This document shows, piece after piece, positions 33,755-42,165 of a DNA stretch of 45,876 nt. This DNA is from Methanobacteriota archaeon (lineage in GTDB: Archaea > Thermoplasmatota > Poseidoniia > Poseidoniales > Thalassarchaeaceae): positions 1 through 45,876 of the forward strand of contig PBZE01000047.1 of assembly GCA_002730095.1 (NCBI GenBank), written 5' to 3'. The position numbers were made by a program, and so were the translations under genes. Position 1 is the first letter of the stretch; each line of letters starts with the position of its first letter. The notes beneath the pieces were generated by a model. The model ran no database searches, was not told the DNA's origin, and was given only the letters and a program-made list of their open reading frames with translations.

Positions 33755-33856
33755 ATGTATTTGTCCGATGGACTACCCATAATTTTCGTGGGCTCTATTT
33801 TCCTCCTTCTTACATGTTGGTTAGGATACGAATACGTAAGGGCTAAGTATGCTTGA
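33755..33856 (+). CDS. 33-aa single-span membrane microprotein in the zinc-importer operon
   Basis: A short ATG ORF between the substrate-binding gene and the ATPase gene, with a very strong ribosome binding site (AAGGAGG at 33738-33744 within a longer purine run). It encodes MYLSDGLP, a hydrophobic span of about 18 residues (IIFVGSIFLLLTCWLG) and a short basic tail YEYVRAKYA. It is predicted to cross the membrane once. The position and ribosome binding site argue that it is a real gene, possibly an accessory or stabilising subunit of the importer. It matches no family I can name. Confidence 0.6.
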   Translation: MYLSDGLPIIFVGSIFLLLTCWLGYEYVRAKYA

Positions 33857-33942
33857 ACCAACAAATCTCCTTTTGTCATCCCTCTGTCTTCAGAGTTGGA
33901 ACGATTCTACATGCATTCGACAGGAGCTTAGTTCGTAGGGTG

Positions 33943-34734
33943 ATGATGTTGGGAAAGCCCATACTTGACGTCTGCGATCTTTCCGTGGTGAGGTCTGGTA
34001 AGCAAATCTTGGAAGACGTCTGTCTAACGGTAAATGAGGGAGAGTTCGTTGGCATAGTGGGTCCTAACGGAAGTGGCAAGTCCACATTCCTGCTATCCGT
34101 TCTCGGGATTCTGAAGGCAGAAAGTGGCTTTGTTGAGATATACGGCCTTCCTCCGACGTCAAGAAAGCTCCATAGAAAGATTGGCTGGGTTTCTCAAGCC
34201 GCGGCAAATCTTCCCAAGGATGTCAGAATTACCGTACGCGAGCTGGTCAGACTCGGAACGATAAACTCGGCAAATATGTTTGATTGGGCTGATAACGGGC
34301 GTAGAGAGAGAGTCGACAAAGCAATCAAGATGACAGGCCTCAAGGAAGTAGAGAATACTGACATTGGTCGATTATCGGGTGGTCAGAGACAACGTGCCGT
34401 CATCGCAAGAGCGTTGGCATCAGAGGCAGACTTCATTCTGCTGGATGAGCCACTGGTGGGAGTCGATCGAGACTCCAGAAACTCTCTGCTAAGGCTGCTA
34501 GACAGACTCTGTCACGACGAAGGGAAGACGATTCTGATGGTTTCTCACGATTTGACGGCGATACGTCAGACTGCACACAGGATGGTGTTCCTCGAGGGAT
34601 CTGTAAGATTTGATGGCCCCACCAAAAGCTTCCCGGATTTTCAGAGGCTGGCCGATTTGAGAGGAATTCAGGCAGTTCATGGTGATAAGGAAGTTTACTG
34701 GGAAACCACATCAAACCATAAGGAGGAATTGTGA
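33943..34734 (+). CDS. ABC transporter ATP-binding protein, ZnuC type
   Basis: The ATPase that powers the zinc-type importer. Visible motifs from the ATG at 33943: Walker A GPNGSGKS (40-47), Q-loop WVSQA (about 85), signature LSGGQRQRA (144-152), Walker B FILLDEP (164-170), and the switch histidine VSHD. At 263 aa it is normal for ZnuC/MntB-like ATPases. The open frame extends to a TTG at 33853 that overlaps the microprotein end; ATG 33943 or 33946 is preferred since the protein then begins a few residues before the first strand. Its stop overlaps the permease start as TGATG. Confidence 0.9.
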   Translation: MMLGKPILDVCDLSVVRSGKQILEDVCLTVNEGEFVGIVGPNGSGKSTFLLSVLGILKAESGFVEIYGLPPTSRKLHRKIGWVSQAAANLPKDVRITVRELVRLGTINSANMFDWADNGRRERVDKAIKMTGLKEVENTDIGRLSGGQRQRAVIARALASEADFILLDEPLVGVDRDSRNSLLRLLDRLCHDEGKTILMVSHDLTAIRQTAHRMVFLEGSVRFDGPTKSFPDFQRLADLRGIQAVHGDKEVYWETTSNHKEEL

Positions 34735-35702
34735 TGGGCCTAGGCATAGAGATTTTAGAGATTCTCGCACCAATCATGGAGTCACTTGCACCTCACATGC
34801 CGGGAGAGGTTTTCCCCGAATTTTTCACTTTAGAAATGTTCCAGCGTTCAATGCTTGCAGCCTTAATGGTAGCTATTGTGGGAGGATTCCTAGGGTCTTT
34901 CCTTCTCGTTCGTAATCTTGCATTGATAGGAGACGGACTGGCTCATGTTTCGTTCGGTGGAGTCGCCATCGGAATCGTTCTCGGAGCAACTTCTCCCCTA
35001 TGGTACGCCCTCATGTTCAGCCTCGCTGCTTCTATTCTGATTTACGAAATGCAAGCAAGAGAAATTCTAACTGGAGATGCCTCTATTGCTATTTTTCTGA
35101 CTGGAATGTTGGCACTCGGACTCGTGGTTCTCAGATACTATGGTGTGGGAATTACAGTTGAGGTTGAAAGCTACCTATGGGGGAGCCTTTTACTCACGTC
35201 CTCCGAAGATCTAGATTTGATTGCAGCTATCAGTGTGATGTCTTTCGTCCTTCTTTACCTGATTAAAGATCCATTGCTAGCAACTACTGTTGATCCATTG
35301 GCAGCATCAGTTCAGGGAATCCCTGTTCGCTTAATCGGCCTGGTTTTCAGTGCCATAACTGCGGCGGTCGTGGTGAGCATGGTGCAAGTCGTAGGCACTC
35401 TTCTTGTCACAGCTTTGCTGGTAACTCCCGCAGCCACTGCACAACAAGTAGGAAGGAGCTTTCGTTCATGTTTGATGTTTACACAGGTCTTCGGCATAAG
35501 CTCCGTTATCTTGGGCCTTTATTTCTCTGCAGAGCTCGATACGGGAAGCGGCTCAATGATCGCACTAGTTTCCGCCGTTATTTTCACTGTAGTAGTATAT
35601 CTGGCAAATGCCGACTGGCTTGCGCGTTCCTTTGCAAGCTTCCGACTACGGATCACAGGTATCTCCATACCATGGTTCGAGAGAGTCGCCCGCAGGAAAT
35701 AA
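34734..35702 (+). CDS. ABC transporter permease, ZnuB type
   Basis: The membrane subunit of the zinc/manganese-type importer (ABC-3 family), 322 aa. About eight to nine hydrophobic segments are visible, with the family-typical GGFLGSFLLVRNLALIGDGL (about 45-65), HVSFGGVAIG, and later LLVTALLVTPAATAQQVGRS. The ATG at 34734 has AGGAGG seven bases upstream; a GTG one codon earlier is possible. It ends seven bases before the convergent pyrI. Confidence 0.92.
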   Translation: MGLGIEILEILAPIMESLAPHMPGEVFPEFFTLEMFQRSMLAALMVAIVGGFLGSFLLVRNLALIGDGLAHVSFGGVAIGIVLGATSPLWYALMFSLAASILIYEMQAREILTGDASIAIFLTGMLALGLVVLRYYGVGITVEVESYLWGSLLLTSSEDLDLIAAISVMSFVLLYLIKDPLLATTVDPLAASVQGIPVRLIGLVFSAITAAVVVSMVQVVGTLLVTALLVTPAATAQQVGRSFRSCLMFTQVFGISSVILGLYFSAELDTGSGSMIALVSAVIFTVVVYLANADWLARSFASFRLRITGISIPWFERVARRK

Positions 35703-35709
35703 TAGAATT

Positions 35710-36177
35710 TCACAGAACATTCTCTACTATGGCTTCCATAGACTGCCCCTTGCCACAGTAGTAGCACCTAATCTCAATCGGATCCCTACTGACTACCCTG
35801 AGCTTCTGCGGCAGAGGCTCCCTATCGTTCTGGGTAATGCAGTTTGAAAATGTGCATCTAGCCACATTGACAAGCTCATCAGCCAGCTCTACTACTCTCT
35901 TCTCAGCAACACCGTAGTTTCTGATTATTGCAACACTGGCGTGAGGAGAGATCAAAGCTAGCCTATCTAGCTCCTCTTGATTTAGCTCCAAATCTTCGAT
36001 CTTCAGTACGTCCTTCCTCCCCATCTTGTCACTGGGGACATTCATGACCAAGGAAACGGGATTTGATCTGTTCGTGTCTATTCTAAGCATCCTGATTACT
36101 TGCAGAGCGTGGCCTGCAGGAATATGGTCAATTACAGTTCCATTGCATATGGCAGTGACTCTCCTCATCTCGCTCAT
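35710..36177 (-). CDS. pyrI: Aspartate carbamoyltransferase regulatory chain
   Basis: The allosteric, zinc-binding regulatory subunit of aspartate transcarbamoylase. At 155 aa it has the N-terminal nucleotide-binding domain (AICNGTVIDHIPAGHALQVI, DKMGRKDVLKIEDLEL) and a C-terminal zinc domain with the four cysteines in CTFSNC and CYYC. It overlaps pyrB by four bases (ATGA), as in most archaea. Confidence 0.96.
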   Translation of the reverse strand: MSEMRRVTAICNGTVIDHIPAGHALQVIRMLRIDTNRSNPVSLVMNVPSDKMGRKDVLKIEDLELNQEELDRLALISPHASVAIIRNYGVAEKRVVELADELVNVARCTFSNCITQNDREPLPQKLRVVSRDPIEIRCYYCGKGQSMEAIVENVL

Positions 36178-37106
36178 GTATTCACCTCCTTTGGAATCGT
36201 AACGCCCAGACCTCTACACAGTAGTGCCATTCTAGTAGGCACCCCATTGAACGCCTGTTGGAAGTACCTAGCATTGGGAGTGGAGTCTAGGCTTGGATGC
36301 AACTCTCCAACTCTTGGAAGTGGGTGCATTACTATCATCCCATCTTTTGCCCCGTGCATGTCATTAGCATCTAGCATGTAGATTCCTGCAACTTTCGCAT
36401 ATTCGTCCTCATCAGGAAACCGCTCTTTCTGAATTCTTGTCATGTATATGACGTCCGCATCTGGAACAGCGTCGCCAAGGTCCGAGGTCTCGAAAACCTC
36501 AGCTCCAGCGCTCCGCAAGTCACTGACGATTTCATCAGGCATAGATAGTGCCTCAGGGGAAACCAAAGTCAGCTTCGCCCCGAAACGGATTAGGGCGTGA
36601 GACAAGCTATGCACGGTCCTGCCGTATCTTAGGTCGCCAACCAAAACCACATTCAATCCCTCGATTGTTCCGTGTGCCTCTCTTATGGTGAAAAGATCCA
36701 ACATGGTCTGTGTAGGATGATTTCCCGCCCCATCCCCCGCATTTAGGACCGGGATGTCTACTGCATCTGCGCTGTACTGGGCTGCACCCTGTCTCGGGTG
36801 CCTAATCACAGCGATATCAGCATAGCCTTCGACCATCTGCATTGTATCATACAAAGTCTCTCCCTTCGCCACAGATGTTCCTACGGACGTGAAGTTCAGG
36901 ACCGAACCACCTAGACGCTTCATAGCTGTCTCGAAAGACATCCTAGTCCTCGTTGAGTTCTCATAGAACATGTTAGCGAGTACTTTCCCCTGAAGAAGTG
37001 GTAGGTGAACATCACCTCTAGCCACTGGCACCAATCTCTCGGAATCATCGAGTATGGACAATATCTCTTCATTGCTAAGGTCATCCATAGTCACTACGTC
37101 GGACAT
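36174..37106 (-). CDS. pyrB: Aspartate carbamoyltransferase catalytic chain
   Basis: Condenses carbamoyl phosphate and aspartate to N-carbamoyl-aspartate in pyrimidine synthesis. At 310 aa it contains the carbamoyl-phosphate motif STRTRMSFE (51-59), the SVAKGETLYDT loop, VIRHPRQGAAQ with NAGDGAGNHPTQTMLD, and HPLPRVGEL with the catalytic-site residues. It forms the pyrBI operon, with pyrI directly downstream, and its start faces the GHMP kinase gene across 114 bases. Confidence 0.97.
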   Translation of the reverse strand: MSDVVTMDDLSNEEILSILDDSERLVPVARGDVHLPLLQGKVLANMFYENSTRTRMSFETAMKRLGGSVLNFTSVGTSVAKGETLYDTMQMVEGYADIAVIRHPRQGAAQYSADAVDIPVLNAGDGAGNHPTQTMLDLFTIREAHGTIEGLNVVLVGDLRYGRTVHSLSHALIRFGAKLTLVSPEALSMPDEIVSDLRSAGAEVFETSDLGDAVPDADVIYMTRIQKERFPDEDEYAKVAGIYMLDANDMHGAKDGMIVMHPLPRVGELHPSLDSTPNARYFQQAFNGVPTRMALLCRGLGVTIPKEVNT

Positions 37107-37220
37107 CGCTCTCCTTTCGCTGCGGTGATAACTAGGTCATATGTGTTGCCATTAGGGAGATTCTAGAATATTGCCCTCAAACCGTTGTCTTGATGTGTGG
37201 TGAGCGGCCCGGGTTGGTTG

Positions 37221-38189
37221 ATGATAATCAGCCGAACACCCCTCAGGGCGTCTTTCTGTGGCGGAGGAACGGACATAGACCAGTTCTCCAAATCCCATCA
37301 AGACGGAGGCAAGGTGGTCTCACTCGCCTTGGACAAATACATCTACGTCATCGTGAACAGGAGATTCGACAATAAAGTCAGGGTTTCATACTCGGCACTT
37401 GAGATTGTTGATGATTTTGAGAACCTGAGTCATGAGCTGGTCAGGGAAGCAATGAGAGTCACGGGAGTAACCTCCGGAGTCGAGATCACGACAATAGCTG
37501 ACATCCCATCCCGAGGGACCGGGCTAGGCTCCTCTTCTACAGTCACAGTAGGTCTACTAAACGCCCTTCACAAATTCGCTGGTCACGATGCATCACCGAA
37601 GCAGTTGGCCGAAGAGGCTTGCAGGATAGAGATTGAGGTTCTAGGGCAACCAATAGGGAGGCAGGACCAGTACGCTGCAGCATTCGGAGGCATCAATTCT
37701 ATTTCTTTTGGCACTGATGGAGTAACAGTAAAGCCCCTGAGGGTATCTTGCCAATCAGAGATTTGCGAGCAGTTCACATTAGTTTTTACCGGTCTATCTA
37801 GAAGTGCCTCAGATGTGCTAAAGGAAGAACCAGAAGATCCAGAAGACAAACTCTCTAGAATGAGAAAAATCAGGATTCAAGCAGACTTAGCCGAGGAGTA
37901 TCTTGAGTCATGTAACCTGTCTGACCTAGGTCTCCTCATTGGTGAGGCCTGGGAGGAAAAAAGAGGAATATCTTCCAGTGTAACACGAGATGAGATAGAT
38001 CTACTGCATCAGGAAATAATGTCAGTAGGTGCATCAGGTGCAAAGCTATTGGGGGCAGGAGGCGGCGGATTCTTCCTTGTTCACGGAACTGTGTCACTCA
38101 GGAAAGACCTCAACCTTTTGAAACGGGGTAACAAGCTAATCCCTGTAGGCTTGGACAACAAAGGCTCCACGATTATCTATGAAGGATGA
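37221..38189 (+). CDS. GHMP sugar kinase, HddA-like (heptose 7-phosphate kinase type)
   Basis: A 322-aa GHMP-superfamily kinase. The N-terminus IISRTPLRASFCGGGTDI is typical of D-glycero-D-manno-heptose 7-phosphate kinase and related sugar kinases; the ATP loop is GTGLGSSST (99-107), followed by QPIGRQDQYAAAFGG and the C-terminal GASGAKLLGAGGGGFFL. Such kinases make sugar 1-phosphates for nucleotide-activated sugars used in surface glycans. The exact sugar is not determined. The ATG at 37221 is chosen over the GTG at 37197 because it gives the classical start. Its stop overlaps the next gene by four bases, which links it to a surface protein. Confidence 0.8.
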   Translation: MIISRTPLRASFCGGGTDIDQFSKSHQDGGKVVSLALDKYIYVIVNRRFDNKVRVSYSALEIVDDFENLSHELVREAMRVTGVTSGVEITTIADIPSRGTGLGSSSTVTVGLLNALHKFAGHDASPKQLAEEACRIEIEVLGQPIGRQDQYAAAFGGINSISFGTDGVTVKPLRVSCQSEICEQFTLVFTGLSRSASDVLKEEPEDPEDKLSRMRKIRIQADLAEEYLESCNLSDLGLLIGEAWEEKRGISSSVTRDEIDLLHQEIMSVGASGAKLLGAGGGGFFLVHGTVSLRKDLNLLKRGNKLIPVGLDNKGSTIIYEG

Positions 38190-40327
38190 TTAGAATGAAA
38201 TCGGGAAAAACAGTCATTTGCCTCGCAATTATTCTCCTACTATCCCTATCCCCTCTCGTTCTCGCTGAGTCAGACGGTCAAGAGGAGCAGCCCGCCCAAC
38301 CACTCGAAATCATCGGTTACTCCAAACTCACTTTCCTCGGACCACTATCCTCCGACTCCATCATCAATACAACATGGGATTTACAGATATCAATTGGTGA
38401 GAACTATGGTACAGATCTACTGCCGAATCAGTCCTTAGGAATTAGAACCCAGATTGACAGATATTTGGGAGATGAAGATGGCTACCTGTCAGAGAACGAG
38501 ATTTCCTCTTTCTCGCAGATGATCTTGGCAGCAAGGTCATGGAATAATTCTGAACTGGCCGGATGTTGTATCTTCGACTATCGCCTTCTGACGCTCTCGA
38601 ATCCTGTGGTGATATCAATCTCCCCTCCCTCTGCTGGCCCAGTCGTCACTGAAAGCGAATCCAGATGGGGATGGAGCGAATCAGCAGATCTAGAGGCCAC
38701 CAGCGACCAGAGAACGACACGTCTCTTGGACCTGCCACGAACGGGTTCCCTCATTGAGGAAATCCCCCTTCTGGTGTCTTTACAGAGTCCATGGGAATTC
38801 AAGTTCAGTGCCATGCAGGAAGTCATTTCCGGAGAACCATCGAATTTCTCAATCCAGAGATCCGACTCTCCCGTGTACTCGACAATCAGAATCGCAATCG
38901 GACAGAACGACGTCCCATCAACAGACGTGAGCAGAACGCGGGGGACGTCAATCTCAGTCCCTCTCGATAGTCCTCTTAGTTTCTTCACAGAATGCAATGA
39001 CAGTGCTCTGGAGACTCCTTATTTCGAATGGGTATTCAGGAACAATGGAACCGTCGCTTACAGCACTTCAGGCAACCAATCGAAGGGCGAGAAGACGATC
39101 ATAACAGTCATTCCGGAGACATATGGATACTCATCGAAGGATGTGCTTGCTGCAGAACTGATCTGTAGGGACTCCCACGGCTCCTCGTCTAGCTGGTACG
39201 AAAACGTCATCGTTGATGGTGATGATCCAGAATATGAAATAAGGTTCACCGAGATCACCAATTCTGGGATAGTAATAGTACATAACGAATCTGAGGAAAT
39301 TATTCAGATAAGGTCGGACAGTGAGCTATTTGTTGATGTAATTGCAATGGACTCCTCAAATCTTCCTGTTTCCATAATAGTCGCCTCCAATAAGTCACAA
39401 GGGTGGAGGCAGTTCTCCAATGACGAACTCCACTTCTCCACCTCCTTCATCCAAGGGGCCCAAGTAAATGGGATGCATCTGCCTGTGGAAGAAAGGCACC
39501 TAGAGAGGCAGAACAGTCTTTGGAGACTTATCCTCAATGTTACTGATGAGGCTGGAAACACCATCATGAGAACGTGGCAAGTATTCGTGGAGGACTCGTC
39601 AGCTCCCGTCGTGATACCTTCAATATTCGTAAATTCGGATCCTATGACGCCCTCAAACCCACCACGTCTGGGAGACAATCTCTCGCTTTACCTCTCAGAC
39701 TCTTTTGACGATCTGGATAGCATCGAAGACACAATGTGGAATATTTCATTAGATGGCGAAATATACCGTCAAAATTTGAACTGGAGTGAGGCGGAAAAGA
39801 TACTACTCCCCCCTCTTGAAATAGGGGGTCATACAATAAACATACAATCCACGGATTCAAGTTCTAATTCCGGCAATCTTTCATTCCAAATCTCGATAGA
39901 GCCCCCTTTGGGCTTTTCAATAAAAGTAATTGACACCTTCTTTTCGGAGAGGCCCTCAATAGGAAACCCCGTCACAATCACCGTGTTCGCCGAGAATTCA
40001 CACTCATCCGTAGGATCGGCCAGATTGTGCTATCTGGCAGAATGTTCTGACTTTGTTCTCATGCCCGGGGCCCCATATGGTGGCTTCACACTAGAATTGG
40101 AAGTTACACCAGACAAGGCTGGTGTTTTGGATATGAGTATTGAATGGATAGGGACAGAGGATGGAGAGTCCGGGACTGTTGAATTATTAGAGGTAGTTAA
40201 TGTCATAGATACTCAAGCTGATACTTCCAATCATCAAATTCAGGCGTTCTTCTTAGTGCTCTCGATTTTACTCATTCTGACGATGGTGGCAAATCGCATT
40301 TGGGGAATCGACTCAATGAAGCCTTAG
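38186..40327 (+). CDS. Membrane-anchored surface protein, Ig-like domains
   Basis: A 713-aa exported protein. A signal peptide (about 8-27, ending VLAES) is followed by a large extracellular part and one C-terminal membrane segment (about 687-704) with a short cytoplasmic tail. The outside part is rich in N-x-S/T sites and beta-strand patterns like repeated Ig or cadherin-type units; LGDEDGYLSENE (94-105) is a degenerate EF-hand-like sequence. No enzyme motif is seen. It overlaps the GHMP kinase stop (ATGA) and precedes the coiled-coil membrane protein by 16 bases, so it probably is part of a cell-envelope operon. Confidence 0.68.
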   Translation: MIRMKSGKTVICLAIILLLSLSPLVLAESDGQEEQPAQPLEIIGYSKLTFLGPLSSDSIINTTWDLQISIGENYGTDLLPNQSLGIRTQIDRYLGDEDGYLSENEISSFSQMILAARSWNNSELAGCCIFDYRLLTLSNPVVISISPPSAGPVVTESESRWGWSESADLEATSDQRTTRLLDLPRTGSLIEEIPLLVSLQSPWEFKFSAMQEVISGEPSNFSIQRSDSPVYSTIRIAIGQNDVPSTDVSRTRGTSISVPLDSPLSFFTECNDSALETPYFEWVFRNNGTVAYSTSGNQSKGEKTIITVIPETYGYSSKDVLAAELICRDSHGSSSSWYENVIVDGDDPEYEIRFTEITNSGIVIVHNESEEIIQIRSDSELFVDVIAMDSSNLPVSIIVASNKSQGWRQFSNDELHFSTSFIQGAQVNGMHLPVEERHLERQNSLWRLILNVTDEAGNTIMRTWQVFVEDSSAPVVIPSIFVNSDPMTPSNPPRLGDNLSLYLSDSFDDLDSIEDTMWNISLDGEIYRQNLNWSEAEKILLPPLEIGGHTINIQSTDSSSNSGNLSFQISIEPPLGFSIKVIDTFFSERPSIGNPVTITVFAENSHSSVGSARLCYLAECSDFVLMPGAPYGGFTLELEVTPDKAGVLDMSIEWIGTEDGESGTVELLEVVNVIDTQADTSNHQIQAFFLVLSILLILTMVANRIWGIDSMKP

Positions 40328-40343
40328 CTTAGCACATTCTTCC

Positions 40344-42089
40344 GTGAACCTCATGAGAGAGAATACTGGCTCGCATGACATGGTTCTGCTTCCCGACTAT
40401 CCCAACAGGGTGGTCAATGAGCATAGGATGAGAGTTGAGAAAGCTGCTCTGTTGGGCCTACTTACCATAATCTTCGGTGGGGCTTGGTGGCTCTGGCCGG
40501 TGGTGGACGGACAAGTCGAAATGCTCTCACGATCAGGTCACGTTTTCTTACTTTTCACCATTGCATTATTACTCTCTGACTTGATAGATTTTGGTCCCGT
40601 GGAGAGGTCAAGAATCGGCATCGCATCAAATTTATCTTGGCCCAGCCTATTTGCACTTGCTGGAACAGATCTCACATCTGTAGACGAAAAGATATCATCT
40701 GCACTGATGGTGATTATAGTGTTCTCACTGTGGATTACGACAAAATCGATTTTCGGACACTCACTTGCAACACGCAGACTTAGGGGAATGTCCAGTATCG
40801 CTTCACTAGCAATAGCATCGGCAACAATGGTAGCAATGGATTCCAATGTCTATGTATGGGTCTTGGTTTTTGTCTCAGTTTCATACACCATGATTCCAGA
40901 TTTATTATCCAAAGATGAAATGCATCAGACCAGGAAGCAGTTCTCGACGAAACTGGAGGAGGCCGAGCTTTCCATGATGAAACTAAGGTCTGAGAATACA
41001 GGACTCGAACAACCAAATTCTCTCCTGAAGAGTGCCAGGGAAATTGGATGGAAAGATCCACAGAAGGGCCTTAGGATAATCGAAGAGGCAGAGAGCGAGG
41101 CTAGGAGAATTATTGCAATATCAAACGATCTCGAAGAAATACAGAGCGACGCCCTCAATTCGGTAATCAAATCAGAGGAAATCTCGAACAGTGCGAAATC
41201 ACCTAGAAAAGCATATGATATGGGTATAAGGGAAGCAGAGCTAGGGTCCTTGAGAGAGGCAGAGACTCTGTTTAGAACCGCCAAGATAAAGGCTGAAAAC
41301 ATCATTGAAAATTGGCAAGAGGCGTACAATACCATTCTAGAAGCCGAGGAAAAAATTTCAGATTTGTCCGGTTACTCGGCGGAAAGCATAGTCAGCATGC
41401 TAGACTCCGCCAAGGAAGCTCTAGAGTCTGAAGACCCACTAGGCGCAATTCAAATCGCGTCGAACATCCCCTCGCACATAGAGAGCCTATCTGGATTGGA
41501 AGTGGAATCGACCAAGTCCTTGGAAGATGCTGAAAAGGCAGTAAAATCACTGGAGGGTGAGGCTTCACCAAGATATCTTGAGATGATTGCAAATTCTAGA
41601 AATGCATACAATGAAGGAAATTTTTCCCTTTCTAAGGGAATATCAGACAGCATCATTAGAGACGTAAGGGAATCTCTGGAATCCTCAAATGAGGTCACAA
41701 GGGCGCTCAGACAAAGGAAGAAACTAGAGTCGAGATTCCCGAAGTCCGGCAACTGGCAAGAGAGAATGAACCTCATAGCCCAACTTCATGAGTCATCTCA
41801 GTGGTCTGATGCCCACTCAGAGCTAAAATCCCTAACATCAGATCTCAGCGCATTCGAATCCGAGTTATCTGATGCTAGGGAGCTGATGGATTTCGTGAAT
41901 TCAGAGTGGGAGGGGCTAACCAAGAGGATGGATTCTAGGGGGATCAGGGGAGATAATCCGGACAGGGCTTCCTGCCTCAGATCTATAGCAAAAGCCGAGA
42001 GAAGTCTTGCAGAGGGGAGGATTCAGGATTGCTTGAAGTCACTTGGAGTGGCAGATTCTCTGATGGAGACTCTTAGGGGAAAACTCTAG
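40344..42089 (+). CDS. Membrane protein with long C-terminal coiled coil
   Basis: A 581-aa protein with four membrane segments in the first 185 residues (about 32-50, 64-80, 115-133, 150-185) and a long helical, charged cytoplasmic region after about residue 195. The region has three or more blocks of repeated EAE/SAK-type helices (for example EEAELSMMKLRSENTGLEQ in part, RIIEEAESEARRIIA, SLREAETLFRTAKIKAE), resembling coiled-coil and TPR-like helical repeats. It starts at GTG; an ATG three codons later is an alternative. No family recognised. It may be a structural or scaffolding component of the envelope. Confidence 0.65.
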   Translation: MNLMRENTGSHDMVLLPDYPNRVVNEHRMRVEKAALLGLLTIIFGGAWWLWPVVDGQVEMLSRSGHVFLLFTIALLLSDLIDFGPVERSRIGIASNLSWPSLFALAGTDLTSVDEKISSALMVIIVFSLWITTKSIFGHSLATRRLRGMSSIASLAIASATMVAMDSNVYVWVLVFVSVSYTMIPDLLSKDEMHQTRKQFSTKLEEAELSMMKLRSENTGLEQPNSLLKSAREIGWKDPQKGLRIIEEAESEARRIIAISNDLEEIQSDALNSVIKSEEISNSAKSPRKAYDMGIREAELGSLREAETLFRTAKIKAENIIENWQEAYNTILEAEEKISDLSGYSAESIVSMLDSAKEALESEDPLGAIQIASNIPSHIESLSGLEVESTKSLEDAEKAVKSLEGEASPRYLEMIANSRNAYNEGNFSLSKGISDSIIRDVRESLESSNEVTRALRQRKKLESRFPKSGNWQERMNLIAQLHESSQWSDAHSELKSLTSDLSAFESELSDARELMDFVNSEWEGLTKRMDSRGIRGDNPDRASCLRSIAKAERSLAEGRIQDCLKSLGVADSLMETLRGKL

Positions 42090-42165
42090 GGTAAGTACGC
42101 TCATTATTGCTGCTATTTCTTCCTATGTTGCCACATTCGTACCATTATTGATAGTCAAGAGCCTC

